The notes: generated by a model not told the origin, from the sequence alone. A DNA stretch of 64,000 nt from Puffinus mauretanicus (GCA_023333565.1 JAJKFH010002739.1:1-64000), one strand, 5' to 3'. Positions 50,500-62,825 are shown, numbered from the stretch's first letter. Translations and numbers: made by a program.

Positions 50500-51935
50500 C
50501 TTATTACATAAGAATATTATTTAATGAGGTTAATAAGTACTTTCCAGTCAATTAATAGACATTAAACAACATCTGCCAGTAGGTCTGAATAACTTTTACC
50601 CAAGAGTCCTAAAAGAGTTGGCTGGGGAGAGCGCTCATTCACTGATGTTAATTTTTAATAAACCTTGAAATAGCAGGGAAATGCCAGAAGGCTGGGCGAA
50701 CGTTAGCAACGTTCTGACAATATTCAGAAAGGGCAAGTAGTCCTACCCGAGTAACTTGAGCCAGTGAGAAAAAAAGCTGCTTTGGGGATCAGTTGACAGG
50801 GAATTAAAGGACAGCTCAAGTGACTAAGGGAAATGAATTTTGTCAAACGGACCTAATTTCTGAATAAAACTACTATTATTACGCCATGTAAAACAAAAGC
50901 TATTTTCTACCCCACCAACCCCAAACGAGTAAATGGTAAATGGGTTCAGAATCGGCTAACAGGTGGTTCTAAAAATAGGAATGTGAAAATAGGGATTTTC
51001 TGTTGGGATGTGCAGGGAAGAGGAGCACTGCTAGCGCTTGTCAATATTTTCATCGATGATTTGGTTGTAACTCTAAAATCACTGGTGACGTAATAAACAC
51101 TGATGGGGACAATCCAATAAAGTGGTCTGCTTCACTTAATAAGTGGAGTCTGTTCTGACATTTTAACAGCGGTGTATGGAAGTGGCACGTATAAAGCAAG
51201 CTCTGCCTGCAAAATACGGGACTGCACCCTGGTCAGTAGCCACTGAGAAAAAGGTCTCGGTGTCACACTAAATGCCGGCTTTGCTGTGGCAAGAAAAGGA
51301 TGGTGCTATCCATGCACGTATAGCGTCGTATAGGGTTTGTCTTTGCGCTCTGCAATGGTAAAACCGGGATTAACTTAGTTCAGTTGTGGCGTCCTTCAAA
51401 AAAGAAATTGCAAAGTCAGAAAGGGAGTAGAAGAGACCCCTCAAAATTATTCTTATATTGAAGATAATGCTTTACAGTGAGAGGCGTAAAGACTCCATCT
51501 ATTCAGTTTGTCAGAAGGCAGATGGGGAGGGAACTTGATCACAGTGTGTACGTACCTGCGTGGGGAAAACAGACTGGGTGCTAAAGGGCTCTTTAATCCA
51601 GCGGAGAAAGGCACGGGAAGAACTAGTGGCTGGAAAGTGAAGCCAAACAGATTCAAATGAGAAATTAGACACAGTCTTTTGCCAGGGAGGCTGATCAATC
51701 ATCAGAGAAATGACTGAGGAAGACTTCAAGATTTCTATCTCAGACGAAGACTGTGCGTCTTTTGGAAGACGTGTTTTAGCTAAGCACAGGTACCAGTTAA
51801 GTTAAACAGGAGGGGTCCCTGAGCTCAGTGCAGGAGAGAGCAGATGAAATGCACTGGCCTGTGATGCTCAGAAGGTCGGGCTGGTGTGATCTGTTGAGCC
51901 ACACCAGCCTTAAGCTTTGGGAATTTATGGGTCGA
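50500..51935 (+). mobile_element. Ancient CR1-clade LINE, decayed ORF2 and 3' end
   Basis: Landmarks of a CR1-clade ORF2 occur in order on the plus strand. 'LNNFYPRVLKELA' is encoded from about 50585, followed by 'LMLIFNK'. A frame-shifted 'TIFRKGK' equivalent of the reverse-transcriptase PIFKKGK block lies near 50718-50740. Near 51588 'LFNPAEKG' is encoded, followed by 'GWKVKP' and a decayed 'RLDVF'-like C-terminus. The 3' end reads 'aaggtcgggctggtgtgatc...ccttaagctttgggaatttatgg', matching the 'ggtcagactagatgatc...ccttaaaatctatgaatctatg' end I recall for old amniote CR1 elements. Stops and frameshifts interrupt it throughout. It is inactive and much older than the ATTCTATG-tailed copies. 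Minus-strand open frames at 51453-51729 are its shadows. Confidence 0.85.
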
Positions 51936-51956
51936 TAATAGCAATCTTAACCATCA

Positions 51957-52013
51957 TGGTAATCATTATAGTAATTGCAATTGCAAACACAATCGCAATT
52001 GCAACACTAATAT
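51957..52013. repeat. Short tandem of GCAATTGCAA palindromes
   Basis: GCAATTGCAAACACAATC (51977-51994) is followed by GCAATTGCAACACTAATA (51995-52012), an 18-bp tandem with few differences. TTGCAATTGCAA (51975-51986) is a perfect 12-bp palindrome. It lies just beyond the LINE 3' end and may have grown from its tail or be an independent C/EBP-like site cluster. Confidence 0.7.
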
Positions 52014-54384
52014 ACTTTTTGGATTTTATGTCGTGCCTGAAATTTAAAAGCCCAAATCCTGATTAAGTGACACAGCCCAGGAAAGTGGATTATCCTATGG
52101 GGAAAAGAAGTAAGATTTTGGGCCACAAAAATTCTCCCTATTCCTCCGAGGCCCTAAAGAGATATGGCTTCTGCTTCAGGACAGGGGCGAGATGAGGAGG
52201 ACAGTTGACCAGGCGCATTTTTGTCACATAAGATGCCCTGCCATCTTATGGTGTGGTGCTGCCCCCATAATCCCTGGAAGAGGACCACACCGGCACTTGA
52301 GCCTCTTGTGCTGCTTGCCTCGGTTCTCCAAATATGCCATTTCCATGGAGTCTCAGCACCTGCACCCATTGCAGATGGAACCTTCTGCACTCTCAGAGGG
52401 GTGGGCAGAAGGGATTACTCAGACATATGAGTCCATCACTTTCTGTCATTTGTGAAAAACTTAATTGACTATGGCATTTCATCTTAAAAAAAAAAAAAAG
52501 GGCTGCTTGTAAAACATCTGCGGTCAGGCTTTACATGAAAATTTCACAAAGACGTAAAGTACACTAATTGTAACCTTGTGTACATCTTGACCTGCTCATC
52601 ACCTTTTGTCTAATTAACATCCACTATCTATCAGCTTAAACATTTCTAAGTAAACTTTAATTCAACAACTCTCAGGAGATTAACATTTTTAAATCACTAT
52701 AATTATGAATTTGAGTGCCCTTCTTCTGCAGTGATAAAAATCTACAGGGGCCTTTGAGCAGTCACCCCAAAGCTGTGGAGTGAACACTGAATCACAATGC
52801 AGTAAATCGCAGTTTTGCTCCTCTGCTTCGCTGGAACACCTTCTCTGGGGTGTGGGAGAGGGTCCACACTCTTCTTACCCCTACTGCAGTTTTCCTCACT
52901 TCCTAACAGGAATGCAGAAACCCCAAAACTTCCTCCAACATGCTCAGAACTAAAGTATCATCCAGGTTCTTTGCTCATTTTAGAAAACCTTCGTTGCATA
53001 TTTTCCTGATCGTTCTGTAACTGCTCTAAAAATAGAAACTCATTGCACGTAGCTGCAACACAGTGCTGTAGATTTTGGCGTTTCCAAATGCGTATTCTTA
53101 GTACTTGTATCTGCTATTTAAAGGACTGATCAACTCTTACTATGCACATTTATTCGCCTTTGCAAGCACTATATTTTTTGGCTCAGGTCTGGAAGAAGAG
53201 ATCTTATTAAAAAGAAAATATACTTTTTCTCCTGGTTTAGATAAAAATTGTCATGGTTAGTGTAAATTTCATTATTTTAATTTAATTTCTGTGTGTTACA
53301 CAAAAAGCCCTTGACTGTTCTGTGTCCTGGGAAATTTCTTTTTTTAGAAGAGCAATATTTATTTTGAACATTTTCATGTTTCATTTTTTTTTTTACATGT
53401 TTTTGTGGGTTTTCCCTACACCGATAGAAATTCTCAGAGGAGATTATGGGCAGTCTGGTTAATTCAGTTTTCAGTTTGACATCCTGGTGCATCGGCACAA
53501 TTGCTTTGTAAAAGGGAGTTGCAAAAACGGACTCTTTTCCCAGGCAAAATCTGGAGGACATCAGCAACATCAGCAGCATTTAGAAAATGCACAGTGTGGG
53601 CACATATAGCAGGAAAGCTAACTCTGAGAGCCTGTGGTTTTGGAGAGCTGAATGTGCCTGTGGGTGCATCTCTCCAGAAACGTATATTTTATCGTCAAGG
53701 ATGCTAACTGGGTGCTGATGTTTTGTGAGGATGATGCTCCCTTCGTTATGAAGCAGCAGAGCGGTGGCTCATATGCCAGCTGGTCAGCAAAGGCTTTCAT
53801 CCCCCTTTCTCTTGTAACTTGTGCAGTTTTCATGACTGTGGATTTAATGCTTTTGCTTGAAGTATGACATGCAACATCCCTTTTCAAGAACCCCATGAAC
53901 CAACTCCTCCCCTAACCTCTGACTTCCCTCATGAAGTAACAGATCCCCAAGATTGGTGCAACATTTAAAATAAGAAAGCTCATGTATTTTATAAATCAAG
54001 CTTTACCGCCCCAACCTCCAGCAAACAGTTGCTTGTACATGATACGTATCGCTGGGATTTCACACTCTTTTGTAATTCAAAGACATCATCCAATGCAGAG
54101 TTGGTCTTTTGGTTAAATATAATCATAAATATACAGGACAACACGTTATAGGTGAGCTGATGCCACAGTGATGGTCGTACTTTTTGCACTGCCTAACTCC
54201 TTGTTACCAGACATCTGCAGTGACCTGATGTTGCATGCATTTAGCTGGCATTGATGTTTTCCCTTCCACCTTCACAAAGGCAAGGAAAAGCCCTAAGATA
54301 CACAGCTCCCAGGTATGGCATTTATTTGTAGCTGACCTCGCTCTCCTGCCTGGGCTGGGGCAAGGTGCAATGACTTAAATGAGA
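52014..54384. other. Non-coding, nothing recognised
   Basis: Overlapping opposite-strand frames at 52154-52455 and 53501-53896 follow local GC and show no domains. A poly-A run lies at 52486-52499. No repeat consensus recognised. Confidence 0.45.
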
Positions 54385-54610
54385 GGACCAATAGACTTCA
54401 GCGCGGCGGCACAGATTTCTGCCAGTGACTAATTAAATTAACGGTGTCTGTCTGGACTCATGGGTTTAACTAGGCATTTCCTTACATTTATGGATTGACT
54501 GTGGAACAACGTAATTATATAAATGTGTTTTCATGTCCGAATTGAGGACACAGATATAATCCTTGTCTATGTTATGTAAACCCACACATTTTCAATCAAT
54601 AGAAATGCAA
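54385..54610. promoter_or_regulatory. Candidate regulatory element (TAATTAAATTAA core)
   Basis: GACTAATTAAATTAACGG (around 54427-54444) packs two overlapping homeodomain cores. It is flanked by GACCAATAGAC (CCAAT) and a GCGCGGCGGC patch upstream, and TCAATCAATAGAAATGCAAAT downstream (about 54592-54611). The mixed composition and dense words suggest an enhancer. This is inference. Confidence 0.3.
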
Positions 54611-55189
54611 ATACATTTTTATGTTTGTAAAAAAAAGTCTTTGCTTAATAAGCAAGTTTATTTTATCCGTGCCAAATACTCATTCCATATTTATAAAATA
54701 TGGGCTCTGAAAACTCTCCTCAGGTACAAAATATAAATGATCATTCTTAAGTCCTAGTCTTTTCAGGTTTTGAATAAATATTGATCTTGCACAAAACAAA
54801 AAGATATTAGCTATTATTTTCTTCTGCTCCTGCTTTATACTATGTTTAGGGAATCCTTTGCCATTCCTAAGTAATGGATTCTGGGCATGCATACTATGGA
54901 ATATTTTGTTAACACGTAAGAGGAATTATCCCAGTCTTCAAATCCCACCTATTGTAAGCTTTAAAAAATTATGAATGCTCTGTATGGGAGAACAATGTCT
55001 GTACCCATTGCAAAACTTCCATTGTCGGTGAAAACTGAGCAAAAATTAACTTCACATCATGAAAGTGCAAAGCAAATTAAGGAAATTAAAACACTTGCAT
55101 CAACTCTGGCTATATCTGCTCAATATTTTCTAATTGTTGAAAGAAAGGAAAACAGAAGGCAAACTCGCAATGAATAGAAACAATAATGG
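54611..55189. other. Non-coding, nothing recognised
   Basis: AT-rich with two unassigned short frames; no repeat or motif cluster supported. Confidence 0.45.
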
Positions 55190-55400
55190 TCAGTAGCATG
55201 TGTTGCATGTTATTTGAATGGAAAGTAATTTATCACTTCTGAAATAAAGGCTGTTTATTCTTGTGTTTCACTGTCTGTAACAATCCTTACAATTTATCTG
55301 TGAAAAAGTGAGAAACTGTACCACCATTAGCATATGAATACTTGACACATCAAATTGGCTGTACAATAACAGAAGGACATTTGCTATTGGTGTATGCACA
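55190..55400. promoter_or_regulatory. Candidate regulatory element (low confidence)
   Basis: Non-repetitive AT-rich sequence with ATTAGCATATGAATAC (about 55327-55342), TAACAATCC and AATTGGCTGTACAATAAC words. These resemble POU, SOX and CCAAT-type sites. The frames are closed. There is only motif texture to support the call. Confidence 0.2.
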
Positions 55401-55418
55401 CAGACAAAGCAGCCATTT

Positions 55419-55456
55419 GGGGGCGGGGGGGGGGAGGAAAAAAAAATAAAAAAATG
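55419..55456 (+). repeat. Poly-G tract joined to poly-A tract
   Basis: GGGGGCGGGGGGGGGGAGG is followed directly by an A-rich run broken by single T residues. The G-run can form a G-quadruplex. The site is likely to be length-variable and prone to assembly error. Confidence 0.85.
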
Positions 55457-56891
55457 AAATGGTGTGGGTGTTTAACCCGTTGTCTGTCTGGTTTCACATG
55501 ACAGCTTTGATGAGGCCAGCCTGGCAGAGTTGCTGAAAATTCCTAAAAAAAAGAAAAAGAGCATGCAGGTTAAATGCTGGAACAAAGATCATGAGTGTTA
55601 AATTTATATTCAGATGGTAGCGGATAAGACAATGTAAGAAATGCAATAAACCAGTCCAGAATAAGCGATCTCGTGTGTTTTTCACATATGCACCTGGTGT
55701 GGGGGGAAGTACAGAAACGCGGAGGTTGTACAGAAATGAACCGTTGCCTACGTACAGTTTTATTTCATGGCAACAACATCGCGGGCCTTGGGTCAGATGT
55801 GTGAAACTATTTCTCAAAGAAGCTGCATACATAATTGAGGCCCTATGAAGGGTTCTCAGTTGAAGTTGCCAGGCTACATTCATTTCAAAAGCAGAGCTAT
55901 TTGTTATCAAATTTAAATTAACTCTTTCGGCACTGGACACGTAGTTTAAAGCGTAGCTTTGCAGACCGTACTTGCTGTCTGAGGAAGGAGGAACGGTGCC
56001 TGCTCACCAGCAGTAGTGTTATTTTGCAAAGGATGGAAATCTTACCCATATTTAGGCCTGCAAAGTGGTGATCTAAAAAGAAGGTTAACATCTGAGGGAT
56101 ATCTTTATGTTTTGTTCTTTCTTAGAAGCAAAAGTGGTCTTTTTTCTCCTATTCTTTTCTTTCCCTTTAAAAAAAAAATTCATTATTTCAGCTTTAATTT
56201 GGGAATAAATTAGTAAATAAATATTTGCTGCTGTTTTTCTGCAAGCACACTGTGGCTGCCTTCACCAGATTTTTAAATTTTGTTTTAAACGGGGCTTCAA
56301 GTGTTTAAACATACAGATTAGCAACTCAAAATGTTTGTATTTTTCGGCCCCACATGGCCTGCAACAACTGGATGTGATCCTGTAGCCTTTACTTGCACCT
56401 GTAATCCTTACTGAAGTAACTTCGATGTGACTTCTGCCACATTCAAGAATTACTAATGAGAGAAAAGATTGCACTAATTGTTGTAATTTATTATTTATTT
56501 CCTTGAGCATCCCCATGCGCCGTCTGCCTTCTGAGCAGAGGAGAGATGTTCTTGCCCCAAGGAGCTCACATGGCTGTTACAAGCAACACACAGGGCTTGA
56601 TGATGCCGTGTCTGAAGTAGCAGAGGGCAACCGATAAAAGCAAACACCCAAAATCACAAACATCCATTCACCTCATTAATCTGCTTTCACAGGGCTCGTG
56701 CCCTCCCTGCGCTTGCTTTCAGTAAATATTGTAACAGTTGAGTGCCAATGGCAAAATATTTGTGGAAAGCAAATTTCGTATCCTGGAAAGAAGTCTGTTT
56801 GCTGAAAACTCTTGGTGCCCTTTCTTGATGAAGATGTTGTACTCTCCTGAGCTCAACAGGAACATATGTGTGCTTGAAGGTAAGGTGCTTT
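55457..56891. other. Non-coding, nothing recognised
   Basis: A 148-codon minus-strand frame at 55494-55940 has no domain; others are shorter. A poly-A run lies at about 56169-56178. No gene or repeat family supported. Confidence 0.4.
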
Positions 56892-56960
56892 GGCCCAGAT
56901 CCTCAGGAGTCATTCTCCAACCCTCAGTGAAATCAACCCCCTTGGAAGGTAGATGGTTTG
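56892..56960. repeat. Arm of a palindromic amniote repeat
   Basis: 'GGCCCAGATCCTCAGGAG' (56892-56909) is followed by 'cagtgaaatcaacccccttgg'. I recall dispersed sauropsid repeats of the form 'ggcccagatcctcaaagg...cattgatttcaatggg', of which this would be the left arm and centre. Confidence 0.35.
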
Positions 56961-58499
56961 TTGGGTAGAGGCCAGAGTGATCACTCAAAAATTTACAGCC
57001 TTAGCTCCAAAAATAAAAGAATGGGTACGGCAGTTTCTCCAGCCAAAGGCAACTGATGAGTACAATGCAGGTTTTGAATATCAATAATGAAGTCATACAG
57101 CAGAAAAAAAACCCAGAACCACCAAAGCTACCTTGCAATCTGCTCACAGATATGACAAGAGATGAAAAAATGGCTAAATTTATCAAATAAATTATTCACC
57201 ATGAATTATTTGCTCTGTCTAGCCTTAAATTAGGTTTACTCAGGCTAATCAGCAAAGATACGCCAACAATTAAACCCAACAGAACATCCCAGTCATACAC
57301 ATATTGTGTGTGCCTGAATGCGTCATCTTATAGTGTAGGCGTTTTGAGCAAGAAAAGAAAGATGTACCTACTTTTGTAAACTCTATATAAAAGACAATGA
57401 TTTTTCAGTAAATTCTCTTTCAAAATATTAAAACTTTGTGGGTTTAGAGCTTTAAAACCTGAATTCTTTGCCTAATTTAATTTGACATTTCTATTTTCTT
57501 TTGTCTAATAAATTGGAGTCCCTAGCTAAGACTTTTACTATTGTAAGCTTAATATACTATACTAAATATAGCATTCTTAACTATCTGTGCTTTTCCTTCT
57601 TGAAACACAAGCTTAGGGACTTTAATCTACATCCCTTCATCAACATATGATGCAGATTTGTTAGAATTAAGTCAAGCCTCCTGTAGTTGTTGACACGTAT
57701 GCTGGGAAGAATGAATTTCATCTCTGTAGTCTCTGAGCAGACAGAGGACTTTGTTTTAGTAGAGACAATGGGAATACCACCAAACACTGTGCTGCCACAT
57801 TAAAACGACTTTTCCCTATAAAAATGGACAAACTGCATTTTATTATTCATATATGTAAAGATGTAACTCATTTGTTTAAACAGTTAGTGGGTGACTACCC
57901 CAAGTTGTCTGTCATATTAGAGAATGATCCCTCGTGTAATCTACAAACGCCTTCTGAAATACAAGGGGCAAAGATAAACTGTGTCAAAAAGCGAGGAGAG
58001 TAAAGGTACACAGCATAACATTTACCTTTTGATTTTTCTAAAGGAAGATATATCACGTATGCGTGCCCTCACACAGCCCTGAATATTATTCTAAAACTAC
58101 AAACCATTTGCTTATTTAAAGCCCTGTGCAGCTAACAATACTACAGGGCTAGTAAATCCTGCCGAGCATACTTTGAGCATCTTGTTTATTTACTGGTGGA
58201 AGTGATGTACCATACTTGTGTATCCATGACAACACTGCAACATGCCGGAGCAGGACTAGGTCTTTTCTTGCTCCTGCAATATAAGATTAAAAGTAAGAGG
58301 CTAAATCTTATTAAATAGCAGAAGCTTTTCAAAAGATAAAACATCAAGTTTATGGGAGCATATGATAGTTGTTCATGGTAATATATTTGTGCTATTTCAA
58401 TGCTTTCATTAGGTTCCTCTATTGATTGTAAATAGTACTGAACGGTGAACATACCAGGAAAGATAAAACTTTGCAGTTCCTCCTGGAGTTCGTAATACA
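56961..58499. other. Non-coding, nothing recognised
   Basis: AT-rich; only short unassigned frames. No supportable feature. Confidence 0.45.
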
Positions 58500-58960
58500 G
58501 GAAAGTGATTCAACAGCGTCAAGCCTGAATTGTTAGCAATATCCGTTTTAAAGGGTATTAAATTGGATCATGCTGTAATTTTTATCTTTTCTTGAAAGAT
58601 GTTACAGGTTCTTTACTATTTCTTGTTCTCATGCCAAATGCTTTGATTAAGAATGTTATATGATCCGGTGGATTAGTAATGTAATTGCCTATTTATATTT
58701 ATAAATCCATGCATTCTCTTGCTGCATTTGTGTTTGCTGTGCCATTGATATGTTAGACTGATATGATTGAGATGCAAATTATGTGTATGTGGTGGAATTT
58801 AGACATAAAATGAAAATTCAATTCTTTATAAGCCATTGTTTTTCTTTCTGTTATTCTTGATTATGTTACCATTGCCTTGACAAAGGTTGTGCCCTTTTAA
58901 GGTTTAGAAAAGCACCTTGAAAACTTAAATCAAATTAATTCTGTACAAGCAAATCTATCC
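58500..58960. promoter_or_regulatory. Candidate regulatory element (octamer/homeodomain)
   Basis: A perfect octamer ATGCAAAT at 58772-58779 runs straight into TTATG (ATGCAAATTATG). A GGTGGATTAGTAATGTAATTG segment (about 58659-58679), TTTGATTAAG and CATTGATATG words lie nearby. The block is non-repetitive, AT-rich and closed in all frames, a texture typical of deeply conserved enhancers in gene deserts. Conservation is not tested. Confidence 0.35.
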
Positions 58961-60594
58961 AATAAAGGAAGAATTTCTTACCTAGCAGTAGGCTCCAGAA
59001 AAATATTTATCTTCCTCTAACATCTTAATACATAACACAGTAGGCCAAATTCTAGCATAGGTTTCTCAGCATTCATAGACTTAAATGACAAAAGATTTTG
59101 ATTTAATACATTAGAAGTCCTCCAAGTATATTGTATTTTCCAGACACATTAGTATCTAAGCTAATGTCTAAAGTACAAGACTAATATGTTACCTATATTC
59201 TGATCACAGGGTAAAGAAAGTTTTCTGTTTTAATATTAAGTGTGTTAATTGAATCTGTCAGTTGATTCACTAAAATTAGAAATGAAGTAAGCCTTAGCTG
59301 AGACCAGCCCATCACTGTACATTAAAAAATGAGGATCAGGGTGTGGCAGATCTGGAAATTATGCAGAACGCACCCCTTGGACTGAATGGAGTAGCTTCTT
59401 ACTGGTTTTCAGAACAACAGCGAAATAAATTTTTTTTTTTTCAAAGGATAATAAGAAATAAATTGTTTCTGTGGGTTTTGTCTCATTTTCTATCCCTCTC
59501 TCAACACACTATGTATGGGTCGTCTCTGCACAAACAAGGCAACAGTTGCTTGTTAAACAGCTGCTCCTGCAGATACCTGCTCTTCAGCTAGAAGAGACAC
59601 ACAGGTTTTGGTCTCCCGTCGACTGATTTTGGTCATTACACTTTAGGGTGAGAGGGGGTTGCTTACACACGGGTTGTTCAGGTGTGTGTCTATGTACACA
59701 TATAAACAAAGCTGTGAATTTGGCAGGAGGGGGATATAATTGTTCTTATTGCTGTCTGGGTTAGCATTTACCCAGTCTGTGAGGTCAGGAGGAGCTTTGT
59801 GCTAACGGCAGCCATCTAAGTGACAATAATTTATGTTTTCAACAGAGAAAGGAGTGGAAGATGGGTCTCCCACAGCCTGGATAAATGCTATTCTCAGGTT
59901 AACTTAACTGTATGGCATTTTCGCTGTTAGAAAAACAATACTTTTCATGATCCCAGTTTTGATATTGGTGCCAAATTTCCATTCAAACAATGGTGCAGAA
60001 ACTCCTCTTCGAAATATCTTTCTCCTTTTTCAGGTCAGGCTTTGTAGACCATCACTGTTCTGCCTTCTTCAAAATATTTCTACAATGCTGTTGTACAGAA
60101 ATGTCAGAGAAAACTCCTAAAAACAAAGCAAAAATAAAGACCTTGTCAAAGCAGAGGTCTCTGTCTTCCCCATTACACCAGGAGATAGAAATGGGATCGA
60201 CCACTTTGGACAGCATTGGTCACTCTGGTATTACCACGTAAATATTTCACACAATAGAGTAAGTTTCACGGACAAGTAGTTTCTCTAATCATTCGTCTCT
60301 GATGAGCCAACCTGACTTGCTGTTAGAACAACCTGGTAATAATGTTGTGATATTTCCCTCCTTTATGCTGAATGACCAGAATTTAGGCAGATGGAAGAGG
60401 CTGTGAGTAATTTCTCTTATTTTTACAGTTAGAGAACCGTGTGTCTTTTTTGGGGACTGCAGGGAAGAACGCTATACCTGTTGCCACTTAGAGGCAGGTA
60501 AGGAATATGACAACCTGCAAGTGATCTAGCTGGAGACAATGATAATTTGTTGTACTCGCCACTTCAGTAAGGTCCCTTACTGGAGTTTGTTCAG
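58961..60594. other. Non-coding, nothing recognised
   Basis: Unassigned frames at 59343-59591 and 59990-60241; a poly-T run lies at about 59430-59441. No gene or repeat family supported. Confidence 0.45.
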
Positions 60595-60720
60595 ACTGCA
60601 TAAAATGCAGATTAATCCTCCGAGCACAAGCGTCATTTTGCATTCCCTGGCTCTGCATGCAGAGATCATTTTAAACATTCAGAAACGGCCAGAATTAAGT
60701 TGGCCAGGGGGATCATCAGC
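60595..60720. promoter_or_regulatory. Candidate regulatory element with 14-bp palindrome
   Basis: AGATTAATCC (about 60609-60618) holds a TAATCC bicoid-type site, and TTTTGCAT follows. CTCTGCATGCAGAG (60651-60664) is a perfect 14-bp palindrome containing TGCATGCA. GGCCA and TGGCC flank AATTAAG shortly after. Inference from motifs only. Confidence 0.3.
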
Positions 60721-62409
60721 CCGTGGAGGGTTTGCTTCCAGGTATTTTTCCATCTAATCTGAGAAAATGTGTCTGGATTTGGGATTCTGGTTAAACAAGG
60801 GTACAGATCTTGTGCTTTTAAGATTACTGTCAAGTTGGAGAGAAGAGAGCTGAACGAGGCAGAGGTTGTTAACTAAATTGACAGCAACTTTCCAAAAATG
60901 GCTATGATGATATCTGCTTTCCTAGTCTTGTTTTCACTTTAATAGGCACATGTAGCTTTCTGTTATTTGGTACAGAGTGTGCCGTTCCAATGCATTAACA
61001 TTTTGGGGAATTGTTTCTTTCCTATAGCTGAGCCGGGATATTTTAAATCTTATATGGTATTCTTTTGAGCACCCTGCAGATATATGTTGTTTTATTCTCA
61101 GCAATGTTTGTCTAAAAATACTTAATTGTTTAGCAGGTTCAGCTGCAAGAAGGGTTGATTTTACCAGCTATATTTATGCATCCTGAAATCAGATATCCTT
61201 AGTGTGTTTGCACAGTGATAGTAAATGATAGTTTGTAAACATTTGTAAGCACTGTAGTTTGAAATACAGGCAGGAAACCCATCAAAAAGCAGTCAGCAAA
61301 TTAAGGGACGAATGAAATAGGTTACAAAATAAAATTCAAAATAGATGTCTCAAAAATACTTTTTGAAAATGAAACATATATTAAGAAAAGATAACATGGT
61401 ATGGAATGTATATGAAATTTCAGGCTAAATTCCTGAAAACAGGCATATGGACATTCATGACAAAGCAATCTTCTCACAGCTCCTCTTTGCATCTGCTCTC
61501 CGTGTGAGACAGTACACGCAGGAAAGGACTGTGGAGTGCAAAATCCAGCTTCAGAGCGCAGTTGTGAACATCACAGCCATGCACATCAGATGCTGACTCA
61601 CAGGGAGAGATATCTCAGCCTCAACCTTAATTTCCACGTCTCCCGTTACCTGTCTTTGCTTCACCAGTTATTCTCAGTCCGTAGCATCGTGCTGTCCTCG
61701 TGCAGTGCCCAGGGACGGTACGTGCTCAGAGTGGCCCTGGGCACACTTTGCCTGAGCTGGACTTTGCTTTTCAGGCTGCTACAACACGCCAGCAGTCCAG
61801 AGCCACTGGCTTCAAAGCAGTTTCCATGGTCTGCGTCAAATGTCCAGCAGCCATTCTGTTGCAAATCAGTTGTTTTATTATCCATAAAAAAAAGGAAGAT
61901 ACTTTATTGAAATAACATATGAAATAAACATATCTCAATATGTTTAAACTATTTAAAAAGTTAAATAAATGCCTGAAAGAATAAGTAAGATGACACCCTT
62001 ATTTGCAACATATTTCCACATATAGACACACATAAGAATGGAGCAGTTTTAGGGATTACAATCCAAATGCAGGAATGGGGAAAAGTTCAGCTGTTTTGTA
62101 CATAAAATACTGCAAATTTTCTTTATATTGTCTAAAAGTGAGGTAGGGCAGTGGGAGCGACAAAGATAAAGCGGATGATAAACCTTCATTTTTGATTAGT
62201 GATGTGAACAAAGTTCAGAAAATAATAACTATAGAAAGAACTTCCATGGCCTACAGTTCTCTCGTCATCAGAGTATTTTGACTGCTTGTTTCCTCAGGAT
62301 GCCAGCCACTAAGGTGGCTCAGCAATAATACTTTGTAAATAGCAGAAATTCTCACTCTTACCAACTATGTTAGAGCGACTTAGTTTTACTCAAATATTAC
62401 TTGTGCCTA
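60721..62409. other. Non-coding, nothing recognised
   Basis: 61536-61910 has locally higher GC with overlapping frames on both strands (up to 124 codons) and no domain. The rest is AT-rich. Confidence 0.4.
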
Positions 62410-62524
62410 TTGACAAAAAGTTCAGTGTGAGCAACCTTCCCTGGCGCAACTTGAGGCCATTTCCTCTTGTCCTATCGCTGTTACTTGGGAGAAGAGACCA
62501 ACACCCACCTCGCTACAACCTCCA
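62410..62524 (-). mobile_element. Internal CR1 LINE fragment
   Basis: 'AACCTTCCCTGGCGCAACTTG' (62433-62453) is followed by 'aggccatttcctcttgtcct' and 'tgttacttgggagaagagac'. These are consecutive blocks of an avian CR1 ORF2 region read in reverse complement. The tail (ATTCTATG)n is missing, so this is an internal piece whose 3' end has been lost or has diverged. The homology fades after 'cgctacaacctcc'. It is separate from the tailed copy 300 bp downstream, which contains its own version of the same region. Confidence 0.8.
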
Positions 62525-62825
62525 ATCTGAACTGTTTTACCCAGAATACAGACACTGTGGACTGAAGGGTCTCCCACCCTGGGGCATCGGGTGGTTAGGC
62601 CATGTCCTGAGAGGCTGTAGGAAGGGATAAAGCTCAGTGAGGTGAAGGTGTGAGGTAAGCGTGCGTTTCCTATACTCCCCTTGAGTTACCAAAGAAAACA
62701 TAGCAAAGAACAGGTGGGGGGGTACCTCTGACTCCACCACTGTTTTTGTCATGTCCAGCCCAGCAGATGTTTTCTTGAAGATCTTATGAGATGGGCAAAG
62801 GTGAGAAAGCCCAAGAGGCTGCAGG
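62525..62825. other. Sequence between two CR1 copies
   Basis: No recognisable feature. The short open frames have no domain, and I cannot align this stretch to the CR1 consensus that I remember. Confidence 0.4.

Noticed and set aside
51453..51729. Minus-strand frames of 72-81 codons
   Set aside because: They are antisense shadows of the old plus-strand LINE ORF2.
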